From NCBI GenBank assembly GCA_020558355.1, contig JAJCKG010000005.1:62001-126000 (forward strand): a stretch of DNA of 64,000 bases, written 5' to 3'. Of this stretch, positions 35,579 through 43,354 are shown one piece after another; positions within the stretch are counted from its first letter, which is position 1, and each line of letters opens with the position of its first letter. This DNA is from a bacterium 210820-DFI.6.37. Lineage in GTDB: Bacteria > Bacillota > Clostridia > Peptostreptococcales > Anaerovoracaceae. A program made the position numbers and the translations under genes. The notes below the pieces were generated by a model. It did no database searches, was not told where the DNA came from, and worked only from the letters and a program-made list of their open reading frames with translations.

Positions 35579-36685
35579 TTATTTTGCCTTTCTCTCTAAA
35601 ACGGCAGGAGGCCCCACTTCTTTCAGGATCTCCCGCAGCACTTTTTCTTCGGTTTCCTTGCGTATTTTGGCCCGCGCGGTCAGGATCAGACGATGGGCGC
35701 AGACGTCGATGAATACATCCTTTACGTCCTGAGGAATCGCATAGCTTCTTCCATCCATCAGGGCTGAGGCTTTTGCCATCTGAACCAGAGCCAGCACCGC
35801 CCGTGGGCTGACGCCCTGCTCAACGGATTCCACACTTCTCGTCTTCTGGCAAAGCTCCGCCGCGTACTGGATGATCTCGTCTTCCATGCGAACCATCTGA
35901 ACGGCTTTTTTCATAGCCTTGATGTGGGCCGCGCTTACCAGGGAACGCACGGTATCCATCGGATCACCGGTCTGCCGCTGCTTGATAATATCCACCTGAC
36001 TTTTCAGGTCGGGATACCCCATGGAAAGCCGGGCCATAAAGCGGTCCAGCTGAGAATCAGGAAGCTTCTGGGTACCCGCGCTTCCCAGCGGGTTCTGTGT
36101 CGCAATGCAGACAAAGGGCTCCGGAGTCTTGTGGGTCACGCCGTCTACGGTCATTCCGCCTTCTTCCATGACCTCCAGAAGGGCCGCCTGGGTCTTGGCG
36201 GAGGTTCGGTTGATTTCATCGGCCAGAAACAGATTGCACAAAGCCGCTCCCGGCTTATAGTCCAATCCTCCGGTCTCTTTGTTGTAAATGGAAAATCCGG
36301 TGATATCGCTGGCCATGGTGTCCGGTGTAAACTGCATTCTTTTGTAATTCAGATTCAGGACCCGGGAAAGGCCAAGGGCCAGGGTCGTTTTTCCTACGCC
36401 CGGCACGTCCTCCAGAAGGATATGCCCTCCTGCCAGAATCACCATCAATACCTTTTTAATCACCTCATCTTTTCCCACAATAACCTTTTTCAGTTCCCGG
36501 ATGATTGCCTGAGAAGCCTTCTGCATTTCCAGCACGGCTTTATCCGCTGCCGTCGCGGCAGTCTTTGGCGCTGGCTCAGGCGGAACAACCGGCTGGCTCT
36601 CCCCGGCCTGGGCGGGAGCCCCTGCGTTTCGGATCAGCTCTTGCAAAACCTGTTCCTTTTTGTCTTCCTTTGTTTGCTTTTCCAT
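35579..36685 (-). CDS. MoxR-family AAA+ ATPase
   Basis: 368 residues. After a 60-residue Pro/Ala-rich start comes the MoxR core: VIVGKDEVIKKVL, Walker A EDVPGVGKTTLALGL, Walker B LFLADEINRTSAKTQAALLE, ATQNPLGSAGTQKLPDSQLD and the lid ERGVSPRAVLAL-like segment (VEQGVSPRAVLALVQ). MoxR ATPases act as chaperones for metal insertion or complex assembly, usually with vWA/DUF58 partners, as here. It lies 11 bp after the transporter's binding-protein gene, tying the assembly module to the uptake module. Confidence 0.93.
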   Translation of the reverse strand: MEKQTKEDKKEQVLQELIRNAGAPAQAGESQPVVPPEPAPKTAATAADKAVLEMQKASQAIIRELKKVIVGKDEVIKKVLMVILAGGHILLEDVPGVGKTTLALGLSRVLNLNYKRMQFTPDTMASDITGFSIYNKETGGLDYKPGAALCNLFLADEINRTSAKTQAALLEVMEEGGMTVDGVTHKTPEPFVCIATQNPLGSAGTQKLPDSQLDRFMARLSMGYPDLKSQVDIIKQRQTGDPMDTVRSLVSAAHIKAMKKAVQMVRMEDEIIQYAAELCQKTRSVESVEQGVSPRAVLALVQMAKASALMDGRSYAIPQDVKDVFIDVCAHRLILTARAKIRKETEEKVLREILKEVGPPAVLERKAK

Positions 36686-36696
36686 GGTTTCCTCCT

Positions 36697-37791
36697 TTAT
36701 TCTGTCGGCGAGTTGGACACGCGCATGCCCTCGCCCGCCAGGATATGATCGATAGTCTCTTCATCCAGCTCGAGACCAAAATACTCTTTGTAGTAATCCG
36801 CTGTGTATTCTTCCATGTCGATGTCCTTAAACTTCTCCGGATAAAAGATTCTGGCCACGGCAAGCACGCCCATGTGCGCCTCCATGGAGCCAGGATGGCA
36901 CCAGCGGGTGGCGCCTACCGGAAGGGTATAGACCTTCTTGTCCTTTACCGCGGTCAGTCCTTCCCACTTGGAGTTCGCGAAGATATAGTCTGTTACAGAA
37001 TATTCATTGGCAATAATAGCGTCCGGATCCCATTTGTAGATTTCCTCCAGGGTTACATAGGCGTTCTTTCCTGTGGAAACAGTTCCCTTGCTGACCGAGA
37101 TATCCGTCACCTTTGCCCGTTCCATAATCTCGCTGCAGATGGTGCCTTCCGGATCGGTTCTGGTGGCTTCATTGACGGAATGGTACACCTGCGGAAGCTG
37201 ACTGTCCTTCACGTCGCTGAGCCGCTGGTCCACCATAGTAAGGGTGGAGTTGAAAAAGGCCAGATACTGGTCCGCTTTTTCCTTTTTGTTAAACACATCT
37301 CCCGCTACGCTGATGGCGTTTTCCAGTTCCTCAATGCTGGTGTAATCCACCACGACGTAAGGGATTCCCATGTCGTCCAGCTTTTCCATCTCTCCCTCGT
37401 CAGCGGCCAGAGAATAGCTGACCATGGCAAGATCCGCCTCGATCCGCAGCAGCTCTTCCGCGTTGATGGAGCCTTCCTGATGCGGGGTGGCGGTTTCTGT
37501 GATGTCAGGATATTTCATCTGCATCAGCACGTCGGATTTGACGCCGTTGGGGCAGCCTACAATTTTCTCTCCTTCGTCCAGCATAGCCATCATGTGGGCC
37601 GCTGTGGCGTAAAGGCAGGCCACCCTCTGAGGTTCATCGGGAATCTCTACGGTTCTTCCCAGACAGTCTGTAACCGTCCTGGTAGCTCCGGAGCTTCCCC
37701 CTGTGCCGCCGCAGCCCGCAAGCAGGGTTACGGTCAGGATTAAAACCAGTATAATACAAATGTTTCGGATTTGACGCTTTCTGTTTCTCAT
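36697..37791 (-). CDS. ABC transporter substrate-binding lipoprotein, FecB/BtuF type
   Basis: 364 residues. Signal with lipobox LLAGC. The mature protein has two lobes: TVTDCLGRTVEIPDEPQRVACLY is the usual start of the metal-chelate class, and a long helix joins the lobes. CHPGSMEAHMGVLAVARIFYPE near the C-terminus is shared by a subfamily of uncharacterised binding proteins. Iron, heme or a corrinoid is possible; the sequence does not settle it. It forms an operon with the ATPase (2 bp) and permease. Confidence 0.9.
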   Translation of the reverse strand: MRNRKRQIRNICIILVLILTVTLLAGCGGTGGSSGATRTVTDCLGRTVEIPDEPQRVACLYATAAHMMAMLDEGEKIVGCPNGVKSDVLMQMKYPDITETATPHQEGSINAEELLRIEADLAMVSYSLAADEGEMEKLDDMGIPYVVVDYTSIEELENAISVAGDVFNKKEKADQYLAFFNSTLTMVDQRLSDVKDSQLPQVYHSVNEATRTDPEGTICSEIMERAKVTDISVSKGTVSTGKNAYVTLEEIYKWDPDAIIANEYSVTDYIFANSKWEGLTAVKDKKVYTLPVGATRWCHPGSMEAHMGVLAVARIFYPEKFKDIDMEEYTADYYKEYFGLELDEETIDHILAGEGMRVSNSPTE

Positions 37792-37793
37792 AA

Positions 37794-38597
37794 TTACCTC
37801 TTGTTACGCAGCGGCAGAATGTACTTGCGGACGCCGCTTCCATCGTTTACGATTTCAGTTATAATATTAAATGTAGATTCCAGGTTTTCTTCTGTAAGGA
37901 TATCGGAAGGCTTTCCCATACGGGCAAAGTTCTTTCCGCTGAACAAAGCCACCTTTGTGTTAACCCCGGCGTTTTCCAGATAATACGCCTGATTGAGGAA
38001 ATGGGTCGCCATAATAATGGATCTGTTCCGATTTTTTACCAGATCCGCGATGACTTCCATTACCGTCAGCTCGTGGGTAAAGTCCAGATGAGCCGTAGGC
38101 TCGTCCATAACCATGATTTTCGACTGCTGGGCAATGGCTCTGGCAATGATGACCAGCTGCAGCTCGCCGCCGGACAGCTTTGTATACTCTCTGTCTTCAA
38201 AGCCTTCCAGTCCCACCTGCTTCAAAGCGGCTCTGGCGATGGCCTTTTCCTCTTCACCGGGCGGGGCAAACATTCTGGCCGCGTACGTCCTTCCCATGGT
38301 CACTACGTCCAGCACAGTATAGGCAAAGGTCGTCTTATGACCCTGAGGCACATAGGCCACATGCTCCGCGAATTCCTTTGGCTTCAGCGCAGAAAGGTCC
38401 TCTCCCTCCACAAGAATCTGCCCGCTCTTCAGCTTGTTCAGGCCCAGTATACAGTCGATCAGGGTGGATTTGCCGCAGCCGTTGGGGCCTATGACGCAGA
38501 GGATCTCTCCTTCTTCTACGGTAAAATTCACATCTTCCAGTATCATTCGCTTTTCGTCGTAGGTAAAAGCGGCGTTTTTCACTTCCAACAATGCCAT
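37794..38597 (-). CDS. ABC transporter ATP-binding protein, FecE/BtuD type
   Basis: 267 residues: Walker A GPNGCGKSTLIDCI, Q-loop VPQGHK, signature LSGGELQLVIIARAIAQ, Walker B KIMVMDEPTAHLDF and switch His in MATHFLNQAYY. The LSGGE form, VPQGH loop and neighbouring genes place it in the siderophore/heme/B12 class. Four bases separate it from the permease gene. Confidence 0.94.
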   Translation of the reverse strand: MALLEVKNAAFTYDEKRMILEDVNFTVEEGEILCVIGPNGCGKSTLIDCILGLNKLKSGQILVEGEDLSALKPKEFAEHVAYVPQGHKTTFAYTVLDVVTMGRTYAARMFAPPGEEEKAIARAALKQVGLEGFEDREYTKLSGGELQLVIIARAIAQQSKIMVMDEPTAHLDFTHELTVMEVIADLVKNRNRSIIMATHFLNQAYYLENAGVNTKVALFSGKNFARMGKPSDILTEENLESTFNIITEIVNDGSGVRKYILPLRNKR

Positions 38598-38601
38598 AGG
38601 A

Positions 38602-39630
38602 TCACCAGTTGCTTCCTTTCGTTTTCTTCAGCAGGTAAATAAAGAACGGGCCGCCTACAATGGCAGTGACGATCCCCAGCGGGATCTCCGCCCCGGTGAT
38701 AGTCCTGCATATGGTATCTACAAAGACCATGAAGCAGGCGCCTACGGAAATGGCGGCCGGAATCAGCCACTTGTTGTCGCTGCCGATGACCATTCTGCAC
38801 ATATGGGGCACCACCAGCCCTACCCAGCCGATGACGCCGCTGACGCAGACCGCGCCCGCTGTGGCCAGGGTGGCAAAGCCGATGACAATGCCTTTATTAA
38901 GCCCTACATTGAGGCCCAGGGTCTTAGCTTCCCGGTCTCCCATGGAAAGCACGTTGAGCCGCCACCGAAACAGCACCATTCCGATGATGCCGGTCAGCAT
39001 CGGGATAGAGGAAAAGACCAGTTCTCTGGTTTCTGTGGAGCCCATTCCTCCCATGAGCCAGAAGGTAATGGCCGGAAGCTGACTGTAGGGATCCGCTATG
39101 TATTTGAGCAGGGACAGCAGCGCCGAGAAAATGGACTGAATGATGGTCCCTCCCAGCACTAGGGTAATGGTCGGCGTGCCTCCGCTGACCTTTCCAACCA
39201 GGTAGGCCAGAATCACAGCAAGGATCCCGAACCCGAAGGAAAAGACAGAAGTCATAACCATGCTGTTAAACAGCAGGATCGAAAGGGCGGCGCCGAATCC
39301 CGCTCCATTGGAAACGCCCAGCATGCCGCTGGAAACCAGCGGGTTTCGGAACAGGCTCTGAAAGCACGCCCCGCTGACCGCAAGGGCCGCGCCCACCAGG
39401 AGTCCCTGCAGGGCCCTGGGGAATCTCAGGTTCATGACTACGCTGAAGGTCTGGACGCTGAGCCCCATGTCCGCCGGTTCTTTTCCGCAGATGGCCGTCC
39501 AAAAGCTTTTGACCACCTCCGCCGGCGTGACGCTGTATCTGCCGACGCAGATAGCCCCCAGAAAGAATACCAGCGGCAGGCCAATCAGGACGGCGGTCCG
39601 TATCAAGTTATGGTTTTTCTTTTGCTTCAT
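38602..39630 (-). CDS. ABC transporter permease, FecCD/BtuC type
   Basis: 342 residues with about ten helices. LRFPRALQGLLVGAALAVSG, FRNPLVSSGMLGVSNGAGFG and GWVGLVVPHMCRMVIGSDN are FecCD/BtuC signatures. I start at ATG 39630, which overlaps the TiaS-like stop as TGATG, showing translational coupling; the longer frame to 39681 lies inside that gene. Confidence 0.95.
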   Translation of the reverse strand: MKQKKNHNLIRTAVLIGLPLVFFLGAICVGRYSVTPAEVVKSFWTAICGKEPADMGLSVQTFSVVMNLRFPRALQGLLVGAALAVSGACFQSLFRNPLVSSGMLGVSNGAGFGAALSILLFNSMVMTSVFSFGFGILAVILAYLVGKVSGGTPTITLVLGGTIIQSIFSALLSLLKYIADPYSQLPAITFWLMGGMGSTETRELVFSSIPMLTGIIGMVLFRWRLNVLSMGDREAKTLGLNVGLNKGIVIGFATLATAGAVCVSGVIGWVGLVVPHMCRMVIGSDNKWLIPAAISVGACFMVFVDTICRTITGAEIPLGIVTAIVGGPFFIYLLKKTKGSNW

Positions 39631-40526
39631 CACGAGGTTGCTTCTCTTTCTGCTACGCAGCGGTATCCGTCCGCGGTCCATCTTCTGAACAGACAGTTGT
39701 AGCAGGCGTTTTCCGTATCGTCATAGCACTCTTCCATATCGTTATCCTGCTGGAATTTGCCGCAGGCGGTTGTCCATTCTGTAACCCGCTTGTCTCCCTG
39801 GTACAGCTCTTTTTTCTTGCAGGCTCTGTAGCCGTTTCCTTTTTTCGCGGAAATCAGTGTAACCTTGTGGTCCACCAGAGTGGTTTTCAGCTGATCTCCT
39901 ACGGTAATCTCCGTATCATCCGGCAGCGTGTTTCCGTCAAAGTCCAGGAACTGTTCAATTCCGGTAAGCTCCCGCCACTTCGCTACAGTGTGGGTCTGCC
40001 CGTCATATTTTCCGCCTTTGCCTCCCCGGAACACGCCGTCGCAGCCGGAAAGGCGCAGGCCGATGCCTGCCAGGGCTCCAATGACGCCGCATCCAGTGCC
40101 GCCGTATTCTTCCAGGATGGTTCCTCCCAGCCGGGCCGCGAGATCATAGGCCTCCTGCTTTTGGATCACTTCATTCTGAGCCCGCTTTCCATACGCGATG
40201 AGCGTTTCGGGGGCTTTCAGCTGATCCAGCCTGCAAAAGCACAACCCCGGATCGGAGCTTTCGGCCATGTTCTCCCGCAGCACCTTTTCCGCCGCGGTCT
40301 TCATCTCCGCCACTTCCACGCCTTCGATATCAATAACCATGCACATGGAGCTGTTGTGAGAGGTATAGTCAATATCATCGTGAAGCAGCAGCTGATGCCG
40401 GGTAATGCCTTTGTCCATAGTCCCGCCCAGCTTAACAATTTCCCTGGCGATTAAATCGGCAATTTTTCCGGTGCTGGTGCTTTTCGTCAGATCGTCCGTA
40501 TCATCTACACAAATATATAATCTCAT
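39630..40526 (-). CDS. TiaS-like protein (DUF1743-type) coupled to an ABC transporter
   Basis: 298 residues. The N-terminus ICVDDTDDLTKSTSTGKIADL and the following MCMVIDIEG, GTGCGVIGALAGIGLRLSG blocks resemble the catalytic and agmatine-binding portions of archaeal TiaS, the tRNA-Ile2 agmatidine synthetase. The tail has a Cys cluster (CYDDTENACYNCLFRRW, then C). Archaeal TiaS is longer and carries an OB fold that I do not see here. Bacteria use TilS for this tRNA step, so another substrate is likely. It is the first gene after a structured leader RNA and is translationally coupled to the transporter permease. Confidence 0.7.
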   Translation of the reverse strand: MRLYICVDDTDDLTKSTSTGKIADLIAREIVKLGGTMDKGITRHQLLLHDDIDYTSHNSSMCMVIDIEGVEVAEMKTAAEKVLRENMAESSDPGLCFCRLDQLKAPETLIAYGKRAQNEVIQKQEAYDLAARLGGTILEEYGGTGCGVIGALAGIGLRLSGCDGVFRGGKGGKYDGQTHTVAKWRELTGIEQFLDFDGNTLPDDTEITVGDQLKTTLVDHKVTLISAKKGNGYRACKKKELYQGDKRVTEWTTACGKFQQDNDMEECYDDTENACYNCLFRRWTADGYRCVAEREATS

Positions 40527-40601
40527 TTTTTCTGATTCCTTTCTCCGCCTCGCCCAATATGCCAGGCTGTAATATACTACCGCGCGGCCTTCCCGGTTTA
40601 T

Positions 40602-40621
40602 ACAAAAACAGGAATGCCTGT
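40602..40621 (-). terminator. Small hairpin with T-run before the TiaS-like gene
   Basis: ACAGG (40608-40612) pairs with CCTGT (40617-40621) around AATG; on the minus strand TTTTTG follows. It is a weak second hairpin after the main leader terminator. Confidence 0.4.
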
Positions 40622-40624
40622 ACG

Positions 40625-40658
40625 AAAAATAAAACTCTCTCCTGGCAGGGGAAAGAGT
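40625..40658 (-). terminator. Intrinsic terminator at the end of the leader RNA
   Basis: 9-bp stem (40650-40658 with 40634-40642, one G-U), 7-base loop, then TTTTATTTTT on the minus strand. It lies about 100 bases before the TiaS-like start and 160 bases after the predicted start point. Confidence 0.85.
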
Positions 40659-40819
40659 GATTTATCTTTGATACATCATTCCTTTCCAAAACATGGGAGG
40701 CAAAACCGTTTCCAGCAGTGCCCATCGACGCTCAGCCATAAGCGTAGCTCCCAGGCTTTTGCGTTCGGAATCTCCTTATTCTTTTGTGCCGCTCCCTGCT
40801 GAGAGCAGTTTTTACTAAC
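40659..40819 (-). ncRNA. Structured leader RNA, candidate riboswitch of unknown class
   Basis: Between the promoter and the terminator the minus strand has an early CTGCTCTCAGCAG hairpin, a second ACGCTTATGGCTGAGCGT hairpin, and two long-range pairings: GCAAAA with TTTTGC and GGGAG with CTCCC. These alternate in order, so they would form a pseudoknot. I see ACGCAAAAGCC and ATGGCTG, which recall pieces of the c-di-GMP-I (GEMM) class, but I cannot fold it as GEMM and it does not match cobalamin, FMN, TPP, SAM, THF or molybdenum-cofactor consensus as I know them. Confidence 0.6.
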
Positions 40820-40825
40820 AGATAT

Positions 40826-40854
40826 ATTGTAGTATAATCATTTTTTTCTGGCAA
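40826..40854 (-). promoter_or_regulatory. Promoter of the leader RNA / TiaS-like / ABC operon
   Basis: Minus-strand TTGCCA (40854-40849), 17-base spacer, TACAAT (40831-40826). The start point falls near 40819. Confidence 0.7.
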
Positions 40855-41061
40855 GGGTTTCTTGTTACATTTCGACAATTCTTCTTTTATAAAACGCCCT
40901 TTTCTGTTCTTATAATACTACATCCCCGGCAGGGTTCGTGTTGGCAGGACAACATTTTGCAAAATTTCACATAGTCTTCAAATTTTTCTTTTGTGATTTT
41001 TAATCGGTTGTTAACATTGTCCCCTCTTTCCTGGCTTCAGTGAGGCCCCGCTTTCGGGTAA

Positions 41062-41110
41062 ATTCTGCCGGGCCGCTCCCTTGCGCTCCCGGGGCAGAAT
41101 GTTATATAAT
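41062..41110 (+). promoter_or_regulatory. Candidate promoter of nadE with overlapping inverted repeat
   Basis: TTGCGC at 41081, 18-base spacer and a perfect TATAAT at 41105. The inverted repeat ATTCTGCC/GGCAGAAT (41062-41069 with 41093-41100) brackets the -35 box, a possible repressor site. The transcript would have a leader of about 115 bases. Confidence 0.5.
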
Positions 41111-41234
41111 ACTAAGGATATAAATGGAGTTGGCAGCGCGTATTACTAACTTTTTTAAGCGGAATGAAGGAATGTCAACCAATCATGCCGTCCATTTATG
41201 GATGATGATATAAAAAGATAGGAGACATATACAA

Positions 41235-43205
41235 ATGAAAAACTTGGGTTTAGTTCGGGTCGGGGCCGCGGTGCCGGATCTGAAGGTTGCAAATACGGAA
41301 TATAATAAGGAACGGATCCTGGAGCTTGTGCGGGACGCAGAAAAAAAAGGCGCGGGCTTTCTCGTCTTTCCGGAGCTTTGTATAACAGGCTATACCTGCG
41401 GTGATCTGTTTTATCAGGAGCACCTGTATCAAAGCCAGCTTGCGGCGCTGGAGGAAATCCTCGCGGCAACAAAAGAGCTTTCCGTTACTGTTATTTTAGG
41501 CTGCTATCTGCGGCTGGAAAACAATCTGTACAACTGCGCGGCGCTGATTCAGAGGGGCAGTATCCGCGGCGCGGTTCCCAAGATGTTCCTCCCCAATTCT
41601 AAAGAGTATTACGAAGCCAGATGGTTTGCCAGCGGCGTTGATCTTGCCCGCAATCTGAAAACCATTACCCTTTTCGGGAAAGAGGTGCCTTTCGGAAATC
41701 TGATTTTCACTGATCAGGAAGCGGATCTTTCTGTGGCTATGGAGATCTGCGAGGACCTGTGGCTCCCGGTTTCTCCGGGTTCCCAGCTGGCTCTTAACGG
41801 CGCGCATATTATCTTCAATACTTCTGCCAGCAACGACACGGTAGGAAAGGCCGATTACCGGAGGAATCTGGTAACGGTGGAAAGCGCGAAAAGCAACTGC
41901 GGCTATGTTTACACTTCCGCAGGGGTAACAGAATCCACGACGGATGTGGTGTTCAGCGGCCACAGCATCATTGCGGAAAACGGAATTGTTCTGGCGGAAA
42001 GCCAACGCTTCACAAGGGAAAGCGCTGTATATTACAGCGAGATCGACTTTCAGCGTCTGCGGTTCGAGCGTTCTCAGAATCACAACCTGAACCACTGCGC
42101 CGCCACATTCGGGCAGCGGGAAAAATTCCAGAAGATCCAAATCGACCCGGTAAAGCTGGTGGAACCAAGCGATACGCTGTACCGTCATTATGACAAAAAT
42201 CCTTTTGTGCCGGAAGACAACGCGCAGGTTTCCCAGCGCTGCGGGGAAATTTTCAGTTTACAGGCGGCAGGCCTGGCAAAGCGGATCCAGCACTCCCATT
42301 CAAAGAAATCTGTCGTAGGAATTTCCGGCGGTCTGGATTCCACACTGGCGCTGCTGGTCTGCGCTTATACCCACAAGCTGATCGGACGGCCAGCGGATGA
42401 TATTGTAGCAATTACCATGCCTGGCTTTGGAACTACAGGAAAAACCTACAACAACGCCCTTACCATTATGAAGCTGCTGGGCGCGGAGGTGCGTGAAATT
42501 TCCATTAAGGACGCGGTAAATCAGCACTTTGGCGATATCGGGCACGACCCTTCTGTCCACGATGTAACCTATGAAAATTCACAGGCCAGAGAGAGAACAC
42601 AGATCCTGATGGATACCGCCAATAAGGAAGGCGGCCTTGTAGTGGGAACCGGCGACCTGTCTGAAATGGCCCTGGGCTGGTGTACCTACAATGGAGACCA
42701 TATGTCCATGTACGGCGTAAACGCTTCTGTGCCTAAGACGCTGGTGCGGTTCGTTGTCAAATGGGTCATGGAGAACAAACTGAGCGGTCCCAATGAAGAT
42801 CCGAATTTCAGTTCTGATAACGCTTTGCTGAAAAAGACACTCCAGGATATTCTGGACACACCGATCTCACCGGAGCTGCTGCCGCCGGATCCAAACGGGA
42901 ATATCGCGCAGAAAACAGAAGAAAGCGTGGGGCCTTATATCCTTCACGATTTCTTCATCTATTACACGATCCGCTACGGCATGGAGCCTGAAAAGCTGCT
43001 GTTTACAGCAAAGAACGCTTTTGCCGGTGAATATGACGAGGAATTCATTAAGAAATGGATGGCTACCTTCTACCGCCGCTTCTTTACACAGCAGTTTAAG
43101 AGAAGCTGCGTTCCGGACGGCCCGAAGGTTGGATCCGTCAGCCTGTCACCGCGCGGCGACTGGAGAATGCCTAGCGACGCGGACGCGGCGATCTGGATGA
43201 AATAG
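41235..43205 (+). CDS. nadE: Glutamine-dependent NAD+ synthetase
   Basis: 656 residues. The N-terminal nitrilase-type glutaminase (1-280) supplies ammonia: LVFPELCITGYTCGDLF carries the Glu and MEICEDLWLP the nucleophilic Cys near residue 172. A tunnel leads to the C-terminal synthetase, whose ATP site VGISGGLDSTLALLV lies near residue 360; GTGDLSEMALGWCTYNGDH is the second hallmark. Length is normal for the long glutamine-dependent form. AGGAGA stands 11 bases before ATG. Single gene with its own promoter and terminator. Confidence 0.97.
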   Translation: MKNLGLVRVGAAVPDLKVANTEYNKERILELVRDAEKKGAGFLVFPELCITGYTCGDLFYQEHLYQSQLAALEEILAATKELSVTVILGCYLRLENNLYNCAALIQRGSIRGAVPKMFLPNSKEYYEARWFASGVDLARNLKTITLFGKEVPFGNLIFTDQEADLSVAMEICEDLWLPVSPGSQLALNGAHIIFNTSASNDTVGKADYRRNLVTVESAKSNCGYVYTSAGVTESTTDVVFSGHSIIAENGIVLAESQRFTRESAVYYSEIDFQRLRFERSQNHNLNHCAATFGQREKFQKIQIDPVKLVEPSDTLYRHYDKNPFVPEDNAQVSQRCGEIFSLQAAGLAKRIQHSHSKKSVVGISGGLDSTLALLVCAYTHKLIGRPADDIVAITMPGFGTTGKTYNNALTIMKLLGAEVREISIKDAVNQHFGDIGHDPSVHDVTYENSQARERTQILMDTANKEGGLVVGTGDLSEMALGWCTYNGDHMSMYGVNASVPKTLVRFVVKWVMENKLSGPNEDPNFSSDNALLKKTLQDILDTPISPELLPPDPNGNIAQKTEESVGPYILHDFFIYYTIRYGMEPEKLLFTAKNAFAGEYDEEFIKKWMATFYRRFFTQQFKRSCVPDGPKVGSVSLSPRGDWRMPSDADAAIWMK

Positions 43206-43253
43206 CAGAAAGCCCTATACTGGTACAAATGTTAAAATATTTTCGAGATGAAA

Positions 43254-43298
43254 AAACGAGAAGACGCTGCTACTCAAAACAAGCGTCTTCTCATTTTT
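43254..43298. terminator. Terminator between nadE and the decarboxylase gene
   Basis: An 11-bp perfect stem, GAGAAGACGCT with AGCGTCTTCTC (about 43258-43268 with 43282-43292), has an A-run before and ATTTTTATT after. It can serve both convergent genes. Confidence 0.85.
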
Positions 43299-43354
43299 AT
43301 TCTGTCTACGCTTCATAGCTTTCGCCGCCGCGATCCGGATAAATATACTCTGAC

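Noticed and set aside
40659..40819. Assignment of the leader RNA to the c-di-GMP-I (GEMM) or cobalamin class
   Set aside because: Only short fragments match GEMM and the required first hairpin with GAAA loop is missing; no B12 box was found.
40939..41015. Another full GTTAAC element upstream of nadE
   Set aside because: Only one GTTAAC is present and the spacing of the other palindrome (TGTTGGCAGGACAACA) does not fit; at most a remnant.
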